Shown piece after piece: positions 1 through 5,684 of a DNA stretch of 9,177 nucleotides. The stretch is taken from contig JALWKG010000392.1 of the NCBI GenBank assembly GCA_027081565.1, positions 1-9,177 of the forward strand. The letters run 5' to 3'. The translations under genes and the position numbers were made by a program. The number at the start of each line of letters is the position of its first letter. The first letter of the stretch is position 1. The notes beneath the pieces were generated by a model. The model was not told the origin of the DNA. It made no database searches and saw nothing but the letters and a program-made list of their open reading frames with translations. The stretch comes from Helicobacteraceae bacterium. Its GTDB lineage: Bacteria; Campylobacterota; Campylobacteria; Campylobacterales; Sulfurimonadaceae.

Positions 1-893
1 GTGAACTTAAAGTTAGGCGGGATAGGGTCTCCGAGTTTGAGTTCAAGCTGACATTTTTCTACGATCTCTTGGGTATGTTCTAGTGCTTCAGGGATATCTG
101 CAAACAGTTTGGCCATCTGCTCTGGAGACTTCAAATAGAACTCATGCACAGAGTGACGCATACGGTTAGGATCATCATAGAGCTTATTCATCCCGATACA
201 CATAAACGCCTCGTGGTACTGTGCATCTCCGGGGAAGGTATAGTGGGTATCATTGGTCGCCACAATCTTAATACCTGTCTCTTGACTGAGTTTCAGCAAT
301 GGCTCATCAATAAAAAGCTGATCACCAATACCATGACGCATAAGTTCCAAGTAGAAATCATCACCAAAGATCTCTTTATATTCCAGTGCCACACGCTTGG
401 CACCCTCATACCCCTCTGCTCCATTTCGGACATTACGCTGGTTCTGTAGGTTGAGATGCCAGTTAACCTCACCCTGCAGACAGGCAGAGGAACAGATAAG
501 TCCTTCAGAGTGTTCACGAAGCTCTTTTTTGTTAATCCGTGGAAAGTAGTAAAAACCATCAATATAAGCTTTGGAACTCAGGTACATCAGGTTCTCATAG
601 CCCTTTTGGTTTTTAGCATAGAGACAGATGTGAAAACGCTGTTTGGTGGTACGGTCGCCTATGTCTTCACCATTATGGATATAGCCTTCCATCCCAATGA
701 TCGGTTTAATCCCTGCATTGGTCATCTGATGCCAAAAATCAATAGCACCGAACATGTTTCCATGATCAGTCATCGCCACAGAAGTCATTCCGAGTGCTTT
801 GACCTGTTCTACAAGGTTTGAGATCTTATTGGCGCCGTCAAGTAGAGAGTATTCGGTATGTAAATGGAGGTGGGTGAAAGGCTGTGTACTCAT
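1..893 (-). CDS. dnaE: DNA polymerase III subunit alpha, N-terminal part (PHP domain)
   Basis: This is the catalytic alpha subunit of the replicative DNA polymerase III holoenzyme. Translating the minus strand from the ATG at 893-891 gives 297 uninterrupted residues before the window edge; the full protein is normally about 1,150-1,200 residues, so roughly a quarter is present. The N-terminal PHP domain is clear: HLHLHTEYSLLDGA at residues 8-21, TDHGNMFGA at 42-50, then FYYFPRINKKEL, a SSACLQGE segment, ATNDTHY, and the family's PPNF near the edge. PHP supplies metal-binding histidines; the polymerase domain lies outside the window. An AGGA ribosome site (902-899, minus) lies 5 bases before the ATG. 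It is divergent from the sulfatase gene. The alternative polC is unlikely because PHP is at the extreme N-terminus with no preceding OB domain. Confidence 0.96.
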   Translation of the reverse strand, partial: MSTQPFTHLHLHTEYSLLDGANKISNLVEQVKALGMTSVAMTDHGNMFGAIDFWHQMTNAGIKPIIGMEGYIHNGEDIGDRTTKQRFHICLYAKNQKGYENLMYLSSKAYIDGFYYFPRINKKELREHSEGLICSSACLQGEVNWHLNLQNQRNVRNGAEGYEGAKRVALEYKEIFGDDFYLELMRHGIGDQLFIDEPLLKLSQETGIKIVATNDTHYTFPGDAQYHEAFMCIGMNKLYDDPNRMRHSVHEFYLKSPEQMAKLFADIPEALEHTQEIVEKCQLELKLGDPIPPNFKF

Positions 894-907
894 GAAGATC
901 CTGTGCA

Positions 908-913
908 GTTATA
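908..913 (-). promoter_or_regulatory. dnaE: Possible dnaE -10 box
   Basis: On the minus strand the sequence TATAAC (5 of 6 to TATAAT) lies 14 bases before the dnaE ATG. No good -35 hexamer is seen 16-18 bases further upstream, only an A/T-rich stretch, as is common for housekeeping promoters in Campylobacterota. Transcription from here would leave a very short leader of about 8 bases carrying only part of the ribosome site, so the true promoter may be elsewhere. Confidence 0.3.
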
Positions 914-963
914 AGTAGTGAATTGTACTCTTTTGAGGTTAAAACAGGCTGTTACTATAAGAG

Positions 964-980
964 AAAAAGTACTACTTTTT
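964..980. repeat. 17-bp A/T-rich palindrome in the dnaE/sulfatase intergenic region
   Basis: AAAAAGTA, one central base, then TACTTTTT: the two 8-base arms are perfect reverse complements. It lies between the divergent dnaE and sulfatase promoters, 50 bases upstream of the sulfatase -10 box. As RNA it would be only a 6-bp A/U-rich hairpin with a TACTA loop, so a protein-binding site is as likely as any RNA role. The function is unknown. Confidence 0.45.
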
Positions 981-1000
981 TAAAGCAGTTGGCTCTGCGC

Positions 1001-1013
1001 CCCAAATATTGGG
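1001..1013. promoter_or_regulatory. Palindrome over the sulfatase -35 region
   Basis: CCCAA, three bases, TTGGG is a perfect 5-bp inverted repeat whose right arm is also the best -35 candidate (TTGGGA, 1009-1014) of the promoter that follows. An inverted repeat in this position could be an operator, but the arms are short enough to arise by chance. Confidence 0.3.
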
Positions 1014-1036
1014 ACTTTACTTTCATACGTTATAAT
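1009..1036 (+). promoter_or_regulatory. Promoter of the sulfatase / radical SAM unit
   Basis: A perfect TATAAT at 1031-1036 is preceded at 16 bases by TTGGGA (1009-1014, 4 of 6 to TTGACA). The predicted transcription start near 1043 leaves a leader of about 24 bases containing the AGGA ribosome site at 1057-1060. This promoter sits inside the frame that is open upstream of the gene, which is the main reason for rejecting a longer N-terminus. Confidence 0.6.
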
Positions 1037-1066
1037 CGCGTTTATATTTTACTACCAGGAATCAAT

Positions 1067-3007
1067 TTGTTCTTTACTAAATCGAACCGTTTTAATCTTA
1101 TCTATCTTTTTATGGCCACATTCATCTTGATCTCGTTTGTCTCCAGAACGGTACTGCTGACCTACTCATTCAGCCATGTCTCACTCACCCTGTTAGACCT
1201 CTTCAAGATCTACGGTATCGGTCTTTTTTATGACTTTGTTGCGGTCAGTTACTATGTTGTTCCTTTTGTCATCTACTTGATCTTGGTTCCGAATCGGGTC
1301 TTCAATGCCAGTTGGCATCGTAAATTGACTATTGTCATCTTTTTTGGCTTTATCTTCTCTCTAGTCTTTAATGGTTTTAGTGAGTGGTTCTTCTGGGAGG
1401 AGTTCGGAAAACGGTTCAATTTTATCGCTGTCGATTACCTTATCTACACGACTGAAGTCATCAATAACATCTTAGAGTCCTACCCAATTCCACTGTTAAT
1501 TACGATTGTTCTACTACTTACCATTGCACTCTTTGCCTTCTATGTCAAAAAAACCATGGTATTGCATACCACTTTTAGTGATGAAAAAGGCTTTATAGCC
1601 CGTCTTAAAGAGGGTGGATTATTACTTCTTATCCCTCTACTCTTTTTTTATCTTCTTGATCAGCAGAACCTTACATCTGTCTCGACTAATAAATTTAATG
1701 CGGAACTCTCAAAGAACGGTCTCTATTCTCTTCTTTCAGCCTTTAGAAACAACTCTCTTGATTATGATGACTTTTATAAGTCCAAAGAGATCGATACTGT
1801 CTTGAAGGACCTTAGAAAGTTACAGACGACCAAAAAGATCACCTTTACCTCAGATGATATCAAAGACATCACCCGTCATTATAGTGCAGCAGGTGAAGAG
1901 AAACACTACAACGTCATGTTGGTGATGATAGAGAGTATGAGTGCTTCATATATGGATACTTACGGCAGTAAACAGAACTTGACCCCAGAGATGGACAAGA
2001 TCGTTAAAAAGTCCCTCTTCTTTAAGAAACTCTATGCAACAGGGACACGCACTGTCCGCGGTATGGAAGCTGTAACACTTTCCATCCCTCCAACCCCAGG
2101 CCGTAGTATCGTCAAGCGTCCGCATAACCATGACCTCTCTTCCGTCGGATTTGTCTTTCAGGAAAAAGGTTATGATAACAAGTTCATCTATGGCGGGCAT
2201 GGCTATTTTGACAACATGAACGAGTTCTTCTCGCATAACGGTTTCAACATCGTCGATCACAACAACTTCACTGCCGATGAAATCACGTTTGACAATGTCT
2301 GGGGTGTCTGTGACGGAGACCTATTCAACAAGAGCCTCAAAGAAGCAGACAACTCCTTTGCGCAGAATAGACCCTTCTTCAACTTTATCATGACGACATC
2401 AAACCACCGCCCCTATACATTTCCTAAAGAACACATGAGTCAGCCGCAGCTTGAGGGGCGTGACAGCGGTGTCAACTATACAGACTATGCCATCAAAAAG
2501 TTTCTTGATGATGCTGCCAAGAGGCCATGGTTCGATACCACCCTCTTTATCTTTGTAGCTGATCATAATGGTGGCAGTTCCGGTGCAGTCGATCTTCCAC
2601 TCTTTCGCTATCTCATCCCAGCCTTTGTCTATGCACCGAAGATCCTCCAGCCGCAAGTGGTTGACAAGCTCTCGTCGCAGATCGATCTGATGCCGACGGT
2701 GATGTCCATCATGGGCTGGGACTTTAAAGGCAAGTTCTACGGCAACAACATTTTGGCAGATGATTTTATTCAGCGCGCCTTCATCGGTAACTACCAAAAA
2801 CTTGGCTACTACCAGGACAACAGGTTGACCATTCTCTCTCCGGATGAGAGTGTGAAATCACTTGAGGTCGAAAAGCTGGAGCTTAAAGATGTACGCTACA
2901 AGCAGATACCTGATAACCAGGCCGACATCGACAATGCCATCACCTACTATCAGAGTGCCAACTACCTCTACAAGAACAATCTGACTCGACACGTCAAAGG
3001 GCAGTAA
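1067..3007 (+). CDS. LTA-synthase-family membrane sulfatase-fold transferase
   Basis: An inner-membrane enzyme of the alkaline phosphatase/sulfatase superfamily (COG1368, LtaS/MdoB-like), which usually transfers phosphoglycerol or a similar headgroup from a phospholipid to an extracytoplasmic acceptor. The donor and acceptor are not known here. From the TTG at 1067 it is 646 residues, normal for the family. Five membrane helices lie at about 13-31, 50-74, 86-105, 140-160 and 183-197, followed by a periplasmic catalytic domain. Expected active-site residues are visible: E289 (MLVMIES), nucleophile T329 in GTRTVRGMEA, H447 (TSNHRPY), and D499-H500 (VADHNG), in the order of LtaS E255, T300, H416, D475-H476. 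The frame is open from 923, but a TATAAT at 1031 and AGGA six bases before the TTG favour the shorter form; ATG at 1112 would cut into the first helix. It is coupled to the next gene. Confidence 0.88.
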   Translation: MFFTKSNRFNLIYLFMATFILISFVSRTVLLTYSFSHVSLTLLDLFKIYGIGLFYDFVAVSYYVVPFVIYLILVPNRVFNASWHRKLTIVIFFGFIFSLVFNGFSEWFFWEEFGKRFNFIAVDYLIYTTEVINNILESYPIPLLITIVLLLTIALFAFYVKKTMVLHTTFSDEKGFIARLKEGGLLLLIPLLFFYLLDQQNLTSVSTNKFNAELSKNGLYSLLSAFRNNSLDYDDFYKSKEIDTVLKDLRKLQTTKKITFTSDDIKDITRHYSAAGEEKHYNVMLVMIESMSASYMDTYGSKQNLTPEMDKIVKKSLFFKKLYATGTRTVRGMEAVTLSIPPTPGRSIVKRPHNHDLSSVGFVFQEKGYDNKFIYGGHGYFDNMNEFFSHNGFNIVDHNNFTADEITFDNVWGVCDGDLFNKSLKEADNSFAQNRPFFNFIMTTSNHRPYTFPKEHMSQPQLEGRDSGVNYTDYAIKKFLDDAAKRPWFDTTLFIFVADHNGGSSGAVDLPLFRYLIPAFVYAPKILQPQVVDKLSSQIDLMPTVMSIMGWDFKGKFYGNNILADDFIQRAFIGNYQKLGYYQDNRLTILSPDESVKSLEVEKLELKDVRYKQIPDNQADIDNAITYYQSANYLYKNNLTRHVKGQ

Positions 3008-3013
3008 GCCCTT
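2997..3013 (+). promoter_or_regulatory. Stop/start hairpin at the sulfatase-radical SAM junction
   Basis: AAGGGC (2997-3002) and GCCCTT (3008-3013) are perfect 6-bp complementary arms around the loop AGTAA. The loop holds the TAA stop of the sulfatase gene, the left arm holds the only ribosome-site-like sequence (AAGG), and the right arm covers the first two bases of the next gene's TTG start. A ribosome finishing the first gene would melt the stem and expose both, which suggests translational coupling. The coupling itself is inference. Confidence 0.5.
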
Positions 3014-4514
3014 GCGTATCGTCCTTACAACCCTCAACTCCCGTTATACCCATACCGCATTGGCGTTGCGCTATCTTTACGCCAACATGCAAGAGCTTCA
3101 GGATGAAACGAAGATACTCGAGTTCACTATCAATGAGAACATCCAGAGTATTGCAGAGCAGATCCTTGAACAAACCCCCAAAATCATTGGTATCTCGGTC
3201 TACATCTGGAATGCTTCCGAAGTCCATGAGCTCATCGAGATACTTAATAAAATCACACCTCAAACCAAAATAGTACTTGGAGGCCCTGAAGCAGGTCACA
3301 TCCCTCATCGTGTCGACTTCTCCAAAGCCGACTACATCATCAAGGGTGAAGGTGATGTCGCTTTTTACAAGCTCTGCAGAGAGATCTTCGAGGGAACAGC
3401 ACCTGCCGAACAGATCATCGCTCCGGTCATGGCCAACCTCAAGGAGATCGCCTCTCCCTATGACTACTACAGTGAGAGTGATGTTGCCAACCGCTATATC
3501 TATGTCGAAGCATCTCGTGGCTGCCCGTTCCTCTGCGAGTTCTGTCTCTCAGCCATCGACGAAAAGGTACGTAACTTCGACATCGATGCGCTGTTGGTAG
3601 AGTTTGAAAAGCTCTGGCAGCGCGGTGCACGCAACTTCAAGTTCATCGACCGTACCTTCAACCTCAACATGAAGTTCGCCAACGCCATCTTAGACTTTTT
3701 TCTTGCCAAAGAGGAACCCTACTTCGTCCATTTCGAAGTCATTCCAGACCACTTTCCCGACTCTCTTAAAGAGCGCATCTCCCTGTTCGCTCCGGGCGCC
3801 TTACAACTCGAAGTCGGCATTCAAACACTCGACCCTATCATCGCCGACAACATTAACCGCCCTCTAAAACTTGAGAAGATCAAAGAGAACCTCGCTTACC
3901 TCGAGAACGAGACCAAGGCCCACATGCATGTCGACCTTATCGTCGGACTGCCAGGAGAGACTCTCGAGGGTTTTGGACGCAACCTCAATGAACTGGCCTC
4001 CCTCACCTCCTGCGAGATCCAGATCGGTATCTTGAAACATCTCTCGGGCACTACTATGTCGCGTCATGACCAGGAGGCTGGAATGATCTACTCCGACATA
4101 CCACCTTATGATATCCTCCAAAACGACCTCATCACCTTTGCCCAGATACAGCAGATGAAACGTTTTGCAAGGTTTTGGGACTTGGTTTATAACAGTGGTA
4201 ACTTTACCAACACCACCGACCTTCTTTTTAAAAACACTACTGTCTATGACGGGTTCAGCGCCTTTTCCAAATGGCTTTACCATGAGACCCAGTCCACCTG
4301 GAAGATCTCACTCGACCGACTGACCCAGCATATCTACGACTTCTTAAGTAAAGAACGTCATATGGATGAAGCAGAGATCATAGAGACCATGCTGCTAGAC
4401 ATCACCAAAAACAAGCGCCGAAAGGTGCCACAGTTTATGAAAGAGCATCAGACAACACAGGAAACCAAGAAACAGCCTAAAGCCAATAAGCGGCAGATTA
4501 GGTTGTTGGATTGA
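3012..4514 (+). CDS. B12-binding-domain radical SAM protein (DUF4080-like C-terminus)
   Basis: A cytoplasmic radical SAM enzyme of the COG1032 class: it would bind a 4Fe-4S cluster, cleave S-adenosylmethionine and act on an unknown substrate. The 500 residues divide into an N-terminal Rossmann-like B12-binding-type domain (about 1-135, with GISVYIWN at 60-67 and GGPE at 90-93), a radical SAM barrel (about 160-380) with the cluster motif C171-x3-C175-x2-C178 in EASRGCPFLCEFC, LEVGIQTL at 266-273 and DLIVGLPGET at 308-317, and a C-terminal region typical of DUF4080 proteins ending in a basic tail. No DxHxxG cobalamin-ligand motif is visible, so B12 binding is uncertain and would be base-off. 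The TTG start is supported by RIVLTTLNSRYTHTALALRY, the usual N-terminus of these proteins. The gene starts four bases after the sulfatase stop and shares its promoter. Confidence 0.88.
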   Translation: MRIVLTTLNSRYTHTALALRYLYANMQELQDETKILEFTINENIQSIAEQILEQTPKIIGISVYIWNASEVHELIEILNKITPQTKIVLGGPEAGHIPHRVDFSKADYIIKGEGDVAFYKLCREIFEGTAPAEQIIAPVMANLKEIASPYDYYSESDVANRYIYVEASRGCPFLCEFCLSAIDEKVRNFDIDALLVEFEKLWQRGARNFKFIDRTFNLNMKFANAILDFFLAKEEPYFVHFEVIPDHFPDSLKERISLFAPGALQLEVGIQTLDPIIADNINRPLKLEKIKENLAYLENETKAHMHVDLIVGLPGETLEGFGRNLNELASLTSCEIQIGILKHLSGTTMSRHDQEAGMIYSDIPPYDILQNDLITFAQIQQMKRFARFWDLVYNSGNFTNTTDLLFKNTTVYDGFSAFSKWLYHETQSTWKISLDRLTQHIYDFLSKERHMDEAEIIETMLLDITKNKRRKVPQFMKEHQTTQETKKQPKANKRQIRLLD

Positions 4515-4575
4515 TATTCATTACAAAAAGAATGTTTTTATTTACGAATAACACTTAAACTAACAAGGAATATAA

Positions 4576-4953
4576 ATGCTACAAAACGAAATCACCAAAG
4601 AGAACATCAACACCATGGTCGTCAAGTTCTACAGTGTCGTCTTGAAAGATGAGACAGTAGGCCCCTTTTTCATAGAAAAACTCGGAGACAACCTCGGCAC
4701 TTTTTTATGGCAGGAACATATCAAACTACTCACAAATTTTTGGGCTTCCATCGCCCTCGGTGACACTGAGTACAGAGGTAACCCATTTGGTCCACATACA
4801 AGACTGCAAGGTCTAAAGAGAGAGACCTTCGATCAATGGCTCATCCTCTTTTTTAGTGTTGTAGACGGCATCTACACACCAGAAGTCGCTGCACAGTTCA
4901 AAGAGCGTGCAACCATCATCGCAGGTAACTTTATGCGCAACCTCAACTTATAA
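4576..4953 (+). CDS. Group III truncated haemoglobin (Ctb-like)
   Basis: A small cytoplasmic haem protein of 125 residues. Alignment by eye with Campylobacter jejuni Ctb places all the haem-pocket residues: Y19 (B10, in KFYSVV), H48 (E7, in WQEHIKLLTNFW), proximal H74 (F8, in GPHTRL) and W88 (G8, in FDQWLILFF); Ctb has Y19, H46, H72 and W86. Group III members bind O2 and NO with high affinity and are linked to microaerobic oxygen handling or nitrosative stress; which applies here cannot be told. AAGGA at 4565-4569 lies six bases before the ATG. The 61-base gap to the radical SAM gene has no clear terminator and only a weak promoter guess (TTACAA 4521, TACGAA 4543), so read-through from the upstream unit is possible. 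Confidence 0.92.
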   Translation: MLQNEITKENINTMVVKFYSVVLKDETVGPFFIEKLGDNLGTFLWQEHIKLLTNFWASIALGDTEYRGNPFGPHTRLQGLKRETFDQWLILFFSVVDGIYTPEVAAQFKERATIIAGNFMRNLNL

Positions 4954-4966
4954 ACGAGGTAAGCGT

Positions 4967-4972
4967 TATAAT
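4967..4972 (+). promoter_or_regulatory. -10 box immediately before the small membrane protein
   Basis: A perfect TATAAT, in the context GCGTTATAAT, lies six bases before the ATG at 4979. No good -35 box is present. A start point seven bases downstream would fall on or next to the A of the ATG, giving a leaderless transcript. The match could also be chance in A/T-rich spacer. Confidence 0.45.
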
Positions 4973-4978
4973 AAGGCT

Positions 4979-5200
4979 ATGAAAACACTTTTGGAATGGA
5001 TAGAGCAAAAACGCTCGCAATGGGGTAACAACTTTATACTTTTGGTTGCTTTGGTTGTGTTTATCCTGCTTACACTGATCCTCGCTCTTGTTGATGCACT
5101 TTTTATTGGCTTGATCTATTTCAGTCCCTATGCCGTCTTAGTCTTGACAGCACTGCTGTTAGTGCTCATAGTCTATCTCAATCGACCACCTAAGAAGTAA
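4979..5200 (+). CDS. Small two-helix membrane protein, unknown function
   Basis: I do not recognise the family. The 73-residue protein has a short charged cytoplasmic-type head (MKTLLEWIEQKRSQWGNN), a hydrophobic stretch at about 19-46 and a second at about 49-67, ending in NRPPKK, so it should be an inner-membrane protein with two helices and probably both ends inside. The frame is open upstream to 4907 inside the haemoglobin gene, but that part is a shadow; the ATG at 4979 is the only plausible start. AAGG at 4973 is just two bases from the ATG, too close for a normal ribosome site, while GAGGT at 4955 is too far. Together with the TATAAT at 4967 this suggests leaderless translation or weak coupling to the haemoglobin gene, whose stop is 25 bases upstream. 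Confidence 0.72.
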   Translation: MKTLLEWIEQKRSQWGNNFILLVALVVFILLTLILALVDALFIGLIYFSPYAVLVLTALLLVLIVYLNRPPKK

Positions 5201-5215
5201 CAGTTTTTCTATGTG

Positions 5216-5224
5216 TGCTATAAT
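5216..5224 (+). promoter_or_regulatory. Extended -10 promoter of the cysteine-rich ORF
   Basis: TGCTATAAT is a perfect TGn-TATAAT extended -10 element and needs no strong -35 box; upstream is a T-rich run. The predicted start near 5231 gives a leader of about 20 bases with AAAGGTGAG (5241-5249) in front of the ATG at 5252. It is among the best promoters in the window. Confidence 0.6.
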
Positions 5225-5251
5225 GGCGCCATATTTTCAGAAAGGTGAGAC

Positions 5252-5593
5252 ATGCGTCCTAAGGGTTTTGGTAAACGTTACTTTACATTAACATCCATTT
5301 TAGCCCATGCTGTCGCACCAAAACTGCACTCTCAGACAACCCGTGAGAGTGCACATCTGACCGTCAATTTTGATGAGAGTAGTGCACTCGACGAAGATCC
5401 ACCAGATGAAGAGCTTACCACCCTTCCCTGTCTTTTCAACGACAAGCCTTGCCATTGTAACTGTTATTATAACCGTCTTACCTACCTTATATTTCTCTGT
5501 GTAAAGTTTCTCTGTACCAAAAATTGTAACTGTCGTTTTTACAGCTTCCGTCGTTCTGGAACACATCCTCCTTATACCCTTTATCTTTTTTAA
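5252..5593 (+). CDS. Unrecognised cysteine-rich small protein (possibly decayed or structured RNA)
   Basis: I do not recognise this 113-residue product. The start is well supported: extended -10 at 5216 and AAAGGTGAG three bases before ATG 5252. The N-terminus (MRPKGFGKRYF, then TLTSILAHAVA) could be a weak signal peptide with a possible cut after AHA. Residues 41-55 are acidic, and eight cysteines follow at 60, 67, 69, 71, 83, 88, 92 and 94, including CHCNC and NCNC, around a hydrophobic stretch at 77-88. Codons look native up to about residue 65. Beyond that, another frame (from an ATG at 5406) reads as membrane-like sequence, with a stop near 5497, then hydrophobic again to about 5606. The 3' half may therefore be frameshifted or not coding. 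A 10-bp stem lies inside it. Metal binding is a guess from the cysteines only. Confidence 0.45.
   Translation: MRPKGFGKRYFTLTSILAHAVAPKLHSQTTRESAHLTVNFDESSALDEDPPDEELTTLPCLFNDKPCHCNCYYNRLTYLIFLCVKFLCTKNCNCRFYSFRRSGTHPPYTLYLF
5325..5353 (+). other. 10-bp perfect stem-loop inside the cysteine-rich ORF
   Basis: TGCACTCTCA (5325-5334) and TGAGAGTGCA (5344-5353) are exact reverse complements around a 9-base loop. The same words recur just downstream as TGAGAGT (5374-5380) and GTGCACTC (5382-5389), so alternative pairings are possible. The stem would lie about 95 bases into the transcript from the 5216-5224 promoter. No U-run follows, so it is not a simple terminator. Confidence 0.5.
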
Positions 5594-5636
5594 CCTTCAG
5601 CTTTAACTGTCTTCGGACTCACACCTGTTGGAATTG

Positions 5637-5668
5637 ATGTCAAAGACATTTTTCAACCTTTATAAAAT
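5637..5668 (+). promoter_or_regulatory. metE: metE promoter region with a small palindrome
   Basis: TATAAAAT at 5661-5668 is the best -10 candidate. A perfect inverted repeat, ATGTC-AAA-GACAT (5637-5649), covers the -35 position, where only TGTCAA (5638) is found. The leader would be short, ending in AAGGA at 5673-5677 seven bases before the metE ATG. I see no SAM or cobalamin riboswitch signature in 5594-5684; the palindrome is a possible operator for a methionine regulator, but the regulator is unknown. Confidence 0.4.
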
Positions 5669-5684
5669 GTATAAGGATACATAC

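Noticed and set aside
144..821. Open frames at 144-449 and 456-821 (plus) and 293-562 (minus)
   Set aside because: All lie inside the continuous 297-codon dnaE frame on the minus strand, show no recognisable motif and have no ribosome site.
923..1066. N-terminal extension of the sulfatase frame
   Set aside because: It contains a perfect TATAAT and a palindrome, starts at a TTG without a ribosome site, and precedes the family-like N-terminus at 1067.
4547..4556. AATAACACTT upstream of the haemoglobin gene, like one arm of the 8679-8700 palindrome
   Set aside because: The second arm is missing (AAACTAAC instead of AAGTGTTA) and an eight-base match is easily chance. It does not form an NssR-type inverted repeat either.
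5454..5533. 11-bp direct repeat ATTGTAACTGT at 5454-5464 and 5523-5533
   Set aside because: Only two copies, in the same codon phase and encoding part of CNC in each; too short to call a repeat element.
5300..5566. Minus-strand open frame opposite the cysteine-rich ORF
   Set aside because: No ribosome site or promoter on that strand was seen, whereas the plus-strand ORF has both. The product resembles nothing known to me.
5594..5684. SAM or cobalamin riboswitch before metE
   Set aside because: No SAM-I core, no B12-box-like sequence, and the likely -10 at 5661 leaves almost no leader. A GTC-TTCG-GAC mini-hairpin at 5609-5618 is too short to count.
5628..5684. Longer MetE N-terminus from 5628
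   Set aside because: It contains the -10 box and the AAGGA site of metE, and the usual family N-terminus begins at 5685.
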